DNA of 64,000 nt from JAJDFU01 sp964641965 (GTDB lineage Bacteria; Bacteroidota; Bacteroidia; Chitinophagales; Saprospiraceae): positions 1-64,000 of the forward strand of contig CAZXLD010000019.1 in NCBI GenBank assembly GCA_964641965.1. Reading direction: 5' to 3'. Positions 1 through 6,244 of this stretch are shown here, piece by piece (the stretch's first letter is position 1; the number at the start of each line of letters is the position of its first letter). Both the position numbers and the translations under genes were made by a program. The notes beneath the pieces are model-generated. The model saw nothing but the letters and a program-made list of their open reading frames with translations. It did no database searches and was not told the DNA's origin.

Positions 1-444
1 CGGGTGGCCATGCTCTCCTTCGAGCGGCAGGGGATGAAGCATCCGTACTCCTTCGACTACCTGAAAAAGCTGGATGAAGCTTTGGTAGAACATAATGCCC
101 GGGAGCTCTTCTTTGCCGTGGATGCAGAAGGTCAGATCCACTCCGTGGTTTACTTGATTTGGGATGCCCAGAGCAGCTACTTCCACATCGCCGGGGACGA
201 TCCCGATCTCCGGGACAGTAATGCCGGTAAACTATTGGTTTGGGAGGCCATTAAGTACACTCGGGAAGTACTCGACCTACCGGTTTTCGACTTCGAAGGC
301 AGTATGCTCCCCAGCGTAGAGCCTTTGCGTCGGCGTTTTGGAGCGGAGCAGGTTCCCTATTTCCGGGTGTGGAAGGATTGGCATTGGGGGTATGGGTTGT
401 GGAGGGGGTTGAAGGATAGGATCGGCGAATTCATCCGCCGATGA
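1..444 (+). CDS. GNAT/FemAB-type acyltransferase, C-terminal part (5' end outside window)
   Basis: The reading frame is open to the left edge, so the true start lies outside the window; a GTG at position 4 is in frame but is probably not the start. The visible 147 codons look like the C-terminal half of the GNAT fold found in FemAB/BioF2-like proteins. They show a strand-rich stretch with an acyl-CoA-type core, then FDFEGS and RRRFGAEQVPYF, a pattern common at the end of this family. Such proteins transfer amino-acyl or acyl groups during cell-wall or polysaccharide work. The substrate cannot be read here. A strong hairpin follows the stop codon. Confidence 0.6.
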   Translation, partial: RVAMLSFERQGMKHPYSFDYLKKLDEALVEHNARELFFAVDAEGQIHSVVYLIWDAQSSYFHIAGDDPDLRDSNAGKLLVWEAIKYTREVLDLPVFDFEGSMLPSVEPLRRRFGAEQVPYFRVWKDWHWGYGLWRGLKDRIGEFIRR

Positions 445-445
445 T

Positions 446-463
446 CGGCGACTCAAGTCGCCG
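446..463 (+). terminator. Hairpin after the acyltransferase gene, possible terminator
   Basis: CGGCGAC and GTCGCCG form a perfect 7-bp stem around a TCAA loop, starting 2 bases after the stop codon. The T-run that follows is weak (GGTCCTTT), so this may be an intrinsic terminator or only an RNA-stabilising hairpin. Confidence 0.45.
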
Positions 464-468
464 GTCCT

Positions 469-511
469 TTAAAACCGGCTCACATAGCCCACATGTGGCT
501 TGGGCGCTTCT
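469..511 (-). pseudogene. Remnant A: last 13-14 codons of an Omp85-type gene
   Basis: Read on the minus strand this segment encodes APKPHVGYVSRF followed by a stop. It matches the C-terminal beta-signal of the intact Omp85 protein ending at 7445 (APKLHVGYVSRF). The first 25 bases (from 471) are identical to the intact gene end. No upstream coding sequence for a barrel is present. It lies in the same orientation as remnant B and the intact gene, and marks the left edge of the accessory island. Confidence 0.75.
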
Positions 512-534
512 AGTGGAAATTCAGCAGAAATAAA

Positions 535-1054
535 TCATTCATGAATAATGATCGAGCGATTATTCAACTCAACCACCAGGGATTCCTCCAAAAATGCGCT
601 AGAAATCTTGTCGAAATTCTGTTCGAACAACCTGACTAAATCAGCATTCACGATATTTCCCGTAGTGATCATTATACCGTTTTAAATTGAGAAGGTCGCA
701 AATAGAAACGAGCTTATTTTTCTGCTAATCAAGGCGAAAAACGTAGGCATAGCCTGAGCTACGGCGAGGCTTTTTAACGCTGAGTGGGGGAAAAAGAAGC
801 CGTTTACATACGTCATTTTCATTTTAAAACGGTATTAAAATCCGCTTGGGTGCCCCGGTCAGGATGTGATATTTCTGAAAATCACTGTCCTTGGAAATGA
901 CAATTCTCGTTTCCTTCTCAGCGATCCGAATGACCTCAATATCCTCCGTTAGGTTCTTTTCCGGCAAGTCCAATGTATGGATGACATTGTGGCCTTTTTG
1001 GGCCAACCAATTCTTCAAGCGATAAGGAAGTTGGGCATCAACGATGAAATCCAT
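535..1054 (-). pseudogene. DUF5615 PIN-like toxin gene split by a 160-bp MITE
   Basis: The 5' part (1054 down to 838) encodes the start of a DUF5615 PIN-like protein: MDFIVDAQLP, then VISKDSDF with acidic residues typical of a PIN nuclease site. The frame then runs into a MITE inverted repeat, which adds the foreign ending PF and a stop at 824. On the far side of the MITE (671 down to 535) the same frame resumes as ITTGNIVNADLV and ends IIIHE and stop, the normal C-terminal part of the family. Removing the MITE and one TTA duplication gives an exact 119-codon frame. The toxin is therefore disrupted; a truncated 76-residue product is possible but lacks the TTGN segment. The antitoxin gene lies 3 bases upstream. 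Confidence 0.88.
675..834. repeat. 160-bp MITE, copy 1 (inverted relative to copies 2 and 3)
   Basis: The ends are TACCGTTTTAAA and TTTAAAACGGTA, flanked by TTA on both sides (672-674 and 835-837) as a 3-bp target duplication. Its reverse complement differs from the copies at 27980 and 62248 at only 2 of 160 positions by eye. It has no coding capacity. A nested inverted repeat (CGTAG...CTACG) lies inside. It sits within the DUF5615 toxin gene. Confidence 0.9.
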
Positions 1055-1057
1055 GAT

Positions 1058-1306
1058 CTATGCCGCTAAAACCTCCTGAATACTCTTAACCTTCATTAAT
1101 CTTACAGCGAACAGTAAACAGGCTCGGATATCCTCTTCTTCCAGGTCAGGATAATCGGAAAGGATTTCTTCGTGGGTCATTCCTGCAGAAAGGAGATCCA
1201 GGATAAACTCGACTGGGTAGCGCATATTACGAATGGTTGGCTTGCCAAAAGAAACCTTTGGGTTGAGCGTGATCCGGTTTAACAGATTTTCTTGTTCTTG
1301 TTCCAT
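1058..1306 (-). CDS. DUF433-family antitoxin
   Basis: The 82-residue protein has the DUF433 pattern: a basic stretch GKPTIRNMRYPVEFILDLL, then the helical EEILSDYPDLEEEDIRACLLFA. Members of this family have a winged-helix/HTH-like fold and are typically encoded just ahead of a DUF5615 PIN-like protein, together forming a putative type II toxin-antitoxin pair. That is the arrangement here, with 3 bases between the two genes. The antitoxin frame is intact although the toxin is split by a MITE, as expected for a module that has lost its toxic partner but kept its repressor. Confidence 0.82.
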   Translation of the reverse strand: MEQEQENLLNRITLNPKVSFGKPTIRNMRYPVEFILDLLSAGMTHEEILSDYPDLEEEDIRACLLFAVRLMKVKSIQEVLAA

Positions 1307-1482
1307 GCCCCTTAGCGTTTTCTAAAGATAACCACTATATATGATCTTCAGGTTCCTGCTCGAATTCAGTTCCAACCTTTACGAGGAAAATTGGACCCGT
1401 GTTTAAGGACCTGAGACTCATTTGCTGACAAGCGACGTTAGACAGTGGTCAGAGGACTTAGAGTCATCCAACCACTCGGTGC
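1307..1482. other. Non-coding stretch between antitoxin and remnant B
   Basis: No supported gene, RNA or clear hairpin is visible. It should contain the promoter of the toxin-antitoxin pair, transcribed leftwards. Confidence 0.4.
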
Positions 1483-1690
1483 TTAAAACCTACTCACATA
1501 GCCCACATGTAGCTTGGACGCCCCAAAGTTGATCGGCAGGTTTTCCTGTTTGCCATACGCCAGACTCAGCCCGAAAATGCCTGCCTTGGTATCCAAAGCC
1601 AGGCCGGCACCAAACCCAAGGGGTGTATCCTGTCTATCCGCTTGTCAGGCCAGGAGCAGCAGCTCCCACATTCATGGAAAGTTTAATAAA
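1483..1690 (-). pseudogene. Remnant B: about 55-65 C-terminal codons of an Omp85-type gene
   Basis: On the minus strand it encodes FGAGLALDTKAGIFGLSL, AYGKQENLPINFGASK, LHVGYVSRF and a stop. This closely matches the end of the intact Omp85 gene at 7445. The match is ungapped from the stop to about position 1645, then decays; by about 1690 it is unrecognisable. There is no N-terminal part, so it is a relic. The stop is TAA here but TAG in the intact copy. It lies between the toxin-antitoxin module and the DGR module. From 1690 to 1912 I see no gene. Confidence 0.85.
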
Positions 1691-1912
1691 TACCCCTCAT
1701 TCATCCACCGAAAAAGGCATCCTAGCCGGTACCCGACCCTGGAACAATTATATTCAGAGCCTTTCTCAATCTAAAGCAATAGCAAAAATACCGGCGACGT
1801 TCCCCCATAGGTACCAGCCGCCGGTTCTTTCGATGTATTTGCCCCGAAAGGCGGGATAAGCCTCGTACTGACCTGGCACACTCCCGAAATCCTTAGACTT
1901 CGGAAATCCGGC

Positions 1913-3118
1913 CTAAACAAGGGCCAGTTCCGGGTGAGACGGAAACCGTTGTTGTTGTTCCTGTTGTTCGGATTGTTGTTGTTGCGATTCGTTACGCGGC
2001 TGTTGTTGTCGTTGTTGTTCCAGGAGCCGCCACGAAGCACACGGGTGCCGAAACAGACTTACCCCTTTCTTTTTGATTTCCCAGAAGGTATGATATTCCA
2101 ATCGTTGCGATTGCCCGAAACGGATATGTCCCAACCAACTATTCAGGCTGGCTTCCAAATGATTCGTATCCATTTTTCCTGCTCGAAAAGCCTTAAGTTT
2201 TTTATTCCGAAAACGTCGATGCCTTCGGGCATTCCGCTTCAAAATCTGACGGTATTCCGGAAACACCCGAAAACCAAGAAATGGTACCCCTCTATTTACC
2301 TGATGGATATGGGTTTTTCGAGGATGCACGATCAACCTCAGCTTCTCCGCCAGATACCGTTCCAAATGACGCTTCCAAGCCCATAATTTACCCTTATCCT
2401 CTCCGAATAGAACAAAATCGTCTACATATCGGATATAGCCCGGCACCTGAAGTTCCTCCTTGATAAAATGGTCGAAGCGGTTCAGGTACACATTGGCCCA
2501 AAACTGGCTGGTGAGATTGCCGATGGGCAAGCCTTTCCTCCGGTGGAATGGCGTAAAAAGATCATCGCCGGGGAAATAGATCTCGTGCGGCTCCTGTGGA
2601 TTCGATCCGTCAATGATCTGATCAACCAACCAAAGCGTGTCCGGACATTGAATCTTCCACCGTATTTCCTCTTTCAGGATGGCATGATCCAGACTGGGAA
2701 AGAATTTCCGGATATCGCATTTGAGTACATAAGGATATTTCCAGGCGTACTGCTGATATCGAATAATGGCCCTTTGCGTTCCTTTACCCCGCCGATTGGC
2801 ATAAGAATCGTAGATGAAACTACGCTCGAACAGGGGCTCAATGACTCGGCACAAAGCATGGTGCACGACCCGGTCCCGGAAAGGGGCTGCACTGATCATC
2901 CGTTTTTTCGGATCCCGGATGTAGAAGGTCTTATACCTCCCCGGGCGGTAGGTTTTCTCCCGCAATGCTTGCTGCAAAAGCAGCAGGTTTTCCTCCAGGC
3001 GGAATTCGAAGCGGGCCATGGCAGCCGTGTATTTTTTACCTCGTACCGCCGCCTGAAAGGCCCCGATCAGGTTGTCCCAATCCCAGACCTCATGATATAA
3101 ATGCCGATAGGTTTTCAT
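1913..3118 (-). CDS. DGR reverse transcriptase
   Basis: This enzyme copies the template-repeat RNA into cDNA with errors at adenines, which then replaces the variable repeat. The 401-residue frame has RT motifs in order: KCDIRKFF with catalytic Asp at about 135, LPIGNLTSQ (198-205) and YVDDF (231-235). IGNLTSQ replaces the QGxxxSP of group II intron and retron RTs and is a signature of DGR RTs. There is no maturase or endonuclease domain. The enzyme-like part ends near residue 355. The last 44 or so residues are a Gln-rich tail (EQQRQQQPRNESQQQQ) produced by reading the template repeat in another frame. The start codon is 14 bases from the divergent Avd start. The true 3' end may be non-functional tail sequence; RT identity is secure. 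Confidence 0.95.
   Translation of the reverse strand: MKTYRHLYHEVWDWDNLIGAFQAAVRGKKYTAAMARFEFRLEENLLLLQQALREKTYRPGRYKTFYIRDPKKRMISAAPFRDRVVHHALCRVIEPLFERSFIYDSYANRRGKGTQRAIIRYQQYAWKYPYVLKCDIRKFFPSLDHAILKEEIRWKIQCPDTLWLVDQIIDGSNPQEPHEIYFPGDDLFTPFHRRKGLPIGNLTSQFWANVYLNRFDHFIKEELQVPGYIRYVDDFVLFGEDKGKLWAWKRHLERYLAEKLRLIVHPRKTHIHQVNRGVPFLGFRVFPEYRQILKRNARRHRRFRNKKLKAFRAGKMDTNHLEASLNSWLGHIRFGQSQRLEYHTFWEIKKKGVSLFRHPCASWRLLEQQRQQQPRNESQQQQSEQQEQQQRFPSHPELALV
1921..2046 (-). repeat. DGR template repeat (TR)
   Basis: This 126-base segment aligns without gaps to the variable repeat at 3551-3676. Read in the frame of the target protein it would give RGGSWNNNDNNSRVTNRNNN and so on: 16 Asn codons (AAC/AAT), the typical adenine-rich design of a DGR template. 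Of 22 differences from the VR, 20 fall on template adenines (1929, 1949, 1950, 1953, 1959, 1962, 1967, 1974, 1976, 1977, 1979, 1983, 1988, 1992, 1993, 2001, 2006, 2007, 2012, 2018). The other two are a C at 1978 and a G at 1925. The TR lies within the 3' end of the RT frame. Confidence 0.97.
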
Positions 3119-3132
3119 ACTTTTTACCGAAA

Positions 3133-3477
3133 ATGGACCAGGCCAAAGAGACCGTCGTAACCAAAGCCTACAAGCTGATCAAATACGCCATTCCGCTGCT
3201 GGAACTGATGCCCAAAAAGCAGAAGTTCTTGCTGGGCGACCGCATCCAGCGCTTGCTATCCGACAATCTCGAACTGTTGCTGGAGGCTTACTACGCTCCC
3301 AGGGATGAGAAAAGGAAAAAACTCCAAAAAGTCAATATCCAGCTGGAAAAAACCCGCTATTTCTGCCGCCTGGGCTATGATCTGGGCTACTACAACTCCA
3401 ACCGCTATAAAGAATTTGCCACTCGCATCAATGAGATCGGACGTATGGTAGGCGGATGGATCAAGACGCTGGACTGA
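3133..3477 (+). CDS. avd: Avd-like DGR accessory protein
   Basis: The 114-residue protein is basic and almost entirely helical, with the pattern of the Avd / S23-like four-helix bundle: KAYKLIKYAIPLLELMPKKQ, then LLGDRIQRLL, LELLLEAYYAP, and the ending INEIGRMVGGWIKTLD, close to the EIGRMLGGW ending common in Avd proteins. In known DGRs Avd forms a ring that binds the RT and RNA and is needed for cDNA synthesis. I chose the ATG at 3133 because the family motif begins directly after it; a longer frame upstream overlaps the RT gene antisense. Unusually, the gene runs opposite to both RT and target. It starts 14 bases from the RT start and ends 76 bases from the target gene's end. Confidence 0.85.
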   Translation: MDQAKETVVTKAYKLIKYAIPLLELMPKKQKFLLGDRIQRLLSDNLELLLEAYYAPRDEKRKKLQKVNIQLEKTRYFCRLGYDLGYYNSNRYKEFATRINEIGRMVGGWIKTLD

Positions 3478-3502
3478 AAAAAATTCAGCCGCCTGCGGCG
3501 GC
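3477..3502 (-). terminator. Probable intrinsic terminator after the target gene
   Basis: GCCGCC-TGC-GGCGGC (3488-3502) is a perfect 6-bp GC stem with a 3-base loop. On the minus strand it is followed by TGAA and a run of seven or more T (3477-3483). It would stop transcription coming from the target gene before it crosses the avd gene antisense. Confidence 0.55.
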
Positions 3503-3525
3503 AAAGGGAAAAAGAAAAAAGGGTC

Positions 3526-3555
3526 AGCCCACCTGCGCTAAAGCTTTGGCGGGCT
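3526..3555 (-). other. Hairpin/cruciform directly downstream of the VR
   Basis: AGCCCACC (3526-3533) pairs with GGCGGGCT (3548-3555) with one mismatch, and the loop contains the palindrome AAAGCTTT. The distal arm overlaps the end of the VR and the target's stop codon. In the Bordetella phage DGR a hairpin just after the VR improves target recognition, so this is a good candidate for the same role. Confidence 0.6.
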
Positions 3556-3676
3556 AGTACCGGGTGAGACGGAAACCGAGGTAGTTGTACCCGTTGCTCG
3601 GATAGAGCCTGTAGCGAATCGACACGCGGCAGTTGAAGTCGCTGTTGCTCCAGGAGCCGCCACGAAGCACACGGGT
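3551..3676 (-). repeat. DGR variable repeat (VR)
   Basis: It forms the 3' end of the target gene (last 41 codons plus stop). It aligns ungapped to the TR at a constant offset of 1630. Asn codons of the TR become Ser, Phe, Ile, Tyr, Arg and Leu here. The invariant framework RGGSW and GFRLTR is unchanged. The 3' part after the last substitutions (GGTTTCCGTCTCACCCGG on the coding strand) is the likely initiation-of-mutagenic-homing element. Just beyond it a G in the TR is an A in the VR, which turns TGG into the TAG stop. Confidence 0.97.
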
Positions 3677-6244
3677 ATTACCCGTATCCGGGCCCCGGGG
3701 ATTGGTCGCTACTGAATCCGGGTACTCACCATACCAATCCTGGCACCATTCCCAGACATTGCCGCTCAGGTCATACAGAACCAGTGCGTTGGCTTTTTTC
3801 CGGCCAACCGGATGTGTTCGCCGTACCCCGTTCAGTTCACTATTATCTGTATACCAGGCTACTTCATCCGGCTCATCACTGCCGCTGTAACGAAACGGGG
3901 ACCTGAACGTCCCTCCCCGGGCAGCATATTCCCACTGAGCTTCGGTCGGCAGCCGAAAGGCCGGGGCCGAAATAGATTCCCGGATGGCCTCGAAGTTCCC
4001 CTCACTATCAAAAACATAAGCCGAATCCAAACCAAATTGGGTACTGATCCAATTGGCATATTGAGCAGCCTGGTACCAACTGACATTGACCACCGGATTG
4101 TCTCCATCCAATCCCCAGGAAGGCGAGAAGTCCTTTATATCCTGCCCCGTGGCTTTGCAATACAAGCCAAATTGCCAGATCGTGGTCTCTTTTTCGGCCA
4201 TCTCAAAATCGCTCAGCTGAACGGTGTGTACCGGTTGTTCATCTTCAGCGCCATTCTCGCTCCCCATTTGGAATGTATCCCCTTCCACAGGAATCATTGT
4301 CGGGTAATAGCGATCCTCGTATTTCCTGTACCAGTCCGGATTGACCTCCCGCATCAGGTCCCGCAAGGAAGGCAGGTCGTTCATGCTGCTCATCCCTGCT
4401 GGTAAAGGCTGATCCATCAGGGCCAGTGTTTTTCTGAGGAAGTTCCGGGCGGTCTGAAATGCTCCGGCCTCACCCTCCAGGAAAGCCAGCTCAAAGTTCT
4501 TTTCGGCCAGAAACTCCGGTAGTTGTCCGGCATCCTCGATCAGGAGCATTTTTTGCTCCGCAGCCACATACTCGAGGTGGTAGATATGCTCTTCGGTCTG
4601 CTGGACCAGCAGTCTGGCCACCTCGAGCAAGGCCTCTTGGGTACGGTTCTGTTCCTGGGTCAGCTTATCCAGGGCCTGTTCGGCCTGATCTCGCAATGCC
4701 TCCGCCTCATCCCGGGCATCTTGTGCATCTTCCAAGGCCTGCTGGGTACGGACTTGTTCAATTTCCAGGTCTTCGAGTGCATCATCCGCACGAGTTTTTT
4801 CCTCCAATGCCACCTGGGCTGCAGAATCGGCCCTTTGGGCGGCAATCCGGGACAAGCTGTCTTTTTCCAGAGCGATCAGAGTTTGTTGTTGGGCATCTTG
4901 CTTTGCAACTTCCGCATCTACCCACTGCTGCCGTACCCATAGTACTCCCCCTACCGCTCCCGCCAGCAGCGCCAGACTTAGAAAAATCACGCCCAGCAGC
5001 CGGCGACGGCGGGCGCGTTCCTTACGTTCCTTTTTAGCTTCCAGCACGGGCTCCACAAGCGTGTCGTGGCTAAGCTCGTAAGTATAGCCCTCGCCCAGGC
5101 GGGAAGGCTCCATACGTAGCAGATGGCTGTCCACCAGTTTTTTCAGCAGGTCGGGCCCTACCCCGTATTGCTCTCGGATCCGCCCCTCGGCCATGGGCGT
5201 GCGGGCCCCCTCGCTCTCCACCACCAGCCCTTCCTCGATCAACTTGCGGGCCGCCTGCTGCTCCTGGCGGTTGCCCAGGGCGGCGATGCGATCCTGGTAG
5301 TAATTGCCCAGCAGGTCGTCCAGGTCCCCCAGGTCACCGGCGCCCAGCTTGCGCAAAGCACCACCGCTCTGCCGCACCTTTTCCTCAAAGGACTGGCAGA
5401 GGATCTGGAGCTGGATCCCTTCGACGCGGCCCTCCCGGTCGGCCAGCTTGCCGATGATCTTTTGGAGGGCATCAGAGCTGTACGCAAAGGAGGGGGTGTC
5501 ATAGTCGCCCTCCATGCCGGCCGGCAGCACGATGGCTTGCCGTGCCCCTTCCTCGCTGAGCGGTTGCAGCAGGTAGCGGTTGCGCTGGATATCCGGCAGG
5601 TAGGCCGCCAGCCGGTCCAGCAGGTGGATCCGGTCGGAGCGGATCGAAAAAACCACCCGCATATCGAGCGGCCGGTACAGCTTTTCCTCCGTTCCCTCCG
5701 CCTCTTCCAGCCCGGTGGCGGAGACCAGCTGCCGCATGCGTTCCACCCGGTCGGGTACCCGGTCGCGCAGTACTTCGGCCATTTCCCGGGCAAAAGCTTC
5801 CACTTCCTCCGGCGGGTAGGTGAAGAGTTCTTCAAACTGGTCGAACAGCAAGACCGGCTTTTCCGATCCAGCCACCCCCTCGCGGTATTGCAGCAGGTGG
5901 TACCAGAGGGAGTTCTCCTCCGGCGGCATCAGGCGATCGAGCTGCTCGTCGGGGTCCTCGGCGGTCAGCGCGGCTTTGGCCATGGCAAGCGGACTCAGCT
6001 CAGAGCGGGCGGTACGGGCGCCGAAGCGCACGGACAGGGGATTAAACGCGGCCCCAGTCAGGCGCGGGATGAGTCCGGCATTCAGCAGGGAACTCTTGCC
6101 CAGCCCCGATTTTCCGTGCAGTACGGTCAGGCTGTTGAGCTGTATTTCGCGGAACAGATCGTCCACCTCCTGCTTCCGCCCGTAGAAGAGGGCCTCCTGC
6201 TCGGTGGAGAAAGGCTTGGTACCGGGATAGCGGTTGCGTCTCAT
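3554..6244 (-). CDS. DGR target: nSTAND NTPase - transmembrane - coiled coil - FGE/C-type-lectin protein
   Basis: This 896-residue protein is the diversified receptor. Residues 1-400 form an nSTAND NTPase: Walker A GKSGLGKSS (44-52), Walker B VLLFDQFEE (131-139), then FSIRSDR and the helical LQPLSEEGARQ region. A membrane segment lies near 414-436 after a basic RRRR stretch. A long coiled coil rich in Glu, Gln and Ala follows (about 437-590). Residues 650-896 are a formylglycine-generating-enzyme/sulfatase-modifying-factor fold: MIPVEGDTFQMGS, RLPTEAQWEYAARGG, LSGNVWEWCQDWYG, RGGSW, GFRLTR. This C-type-lectin-like fold is a standard DGR scaffold, and the VR covers its last 41 residues. STAND proteins oligomerise on ligand binding, so I infer a switch triggered by the variable lectin head. 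The ATG overlaps the SIR2 gene stop (ATGA). The gene looks distinctly more GC-rich than the chromosome to its right. Confidence 0.93.
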   Translation of the reverse strand: MRRNRYPGTKPFSTEQEALFYGRKQEVDDLFREIQLNSLTVLHGKSGLGKSSLLNAGLIPRLTGAAFNPLSVRFGARTARSELSPLAMAKAALTAEDPDEQLDRLMPPEENSLWYHLLQYREGVAGSEKPVLLFDQFEELFTYPPEEVEAFAREMAEVLRDRVPDRVERMRQLVSATGLEEAEGTEEKLYRPLDMRVVFSIRSDRIHLLDRLAAYLPDIQRNRYLLQPLSEEGARQAIVLPAGMEGDYDTPSFAYSSDALQKIIGKLADREGRVEGIQLQILCQSFEEKVRQSGGALRKLGAGDLGDLDDLLGNYYQDRIAALGNRQEQQAARKLIEEGLVVESEGARTPMAEGRIREQYGVGPDLLKKLVDSHLLRMEPSRLGEGYTYELSHDTLVEPVLEAKKERKERARRRRLLGVIFLSLALLAGAVGGVLWVRQQWVDAEVAKQDAQQQTLIALEKDSLSRIAAQRADSAAQVALEEKTRADDALEDLEIEQVRTQQALEDAQDARDEAEALRDQAEQALDKLTQEQNRTQEALLEVARLLVQQTEEHIYHLEYVAAEQKMLLIEDAGQLPEFLAEKNFELAFLEGEAGAFQTARNFLRKTLALMDQPLPAGMSSMNDLPSLRDLMREVNPDWYRKYEDRYYPTMIPVEGDTFQMGSENGAEDEQPVHTVQLSDFEMAEKETTIWQFGLYCKATGQDIKDFSPSWGLDGDNPVVNVSWYQAAQYANWISTQFGLDSAYVFDSEGNFEAIRESISAPAFRLPTEAQWEYAARGGTFRSPFRYSGSDEPDEVAWYTDNSELNGVRRTHPVGRKKANALVLYDLSGNVWEWCQDWYGEYPDSVATNPRGPDTGNTRVLRGGSWSNSDFNCRVSIRYRLYPSNGYNYLGFRLTRY

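Noticed and set aside
675..834. MITE as a CRISPR repeat or tRNA/RNA gene
   Set aside because: Copies are dispersed, not arrayed; ends are inverted repeats with target duplications; no tRNA features.
1771..2040. Asn-rich small protein on the minus strand over the TR
   Set aside because: It is only the TR read in the target's frame, with random sequence after it; a template, not a gene.
1934..3100. Long open frames on the plus strand opposite the RT gene
   Set aside because: They are antisense to a well-supported RT and show no family pattern.
3133..3477. Group II intron or retron instead of a DGR
   Set aside because: The RT has IGNLTSQ rather than QGxxxSP, no maturase domain and no msr/msd structure, and a TR/VR pair is present.
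3256..3504. Minus-strand frame opposite the Avd gene
   Set aside because: The plus strand carries the Avd pattern, so this is its shadow.
3554..4300. FGE-like domain as an active formylglycine-generating enzyme
   Set aside because: It forms the DGR scaffold in a STAND protein, there is no sulfatase nearby, and the core positions are being diversified; a binding role fits better.
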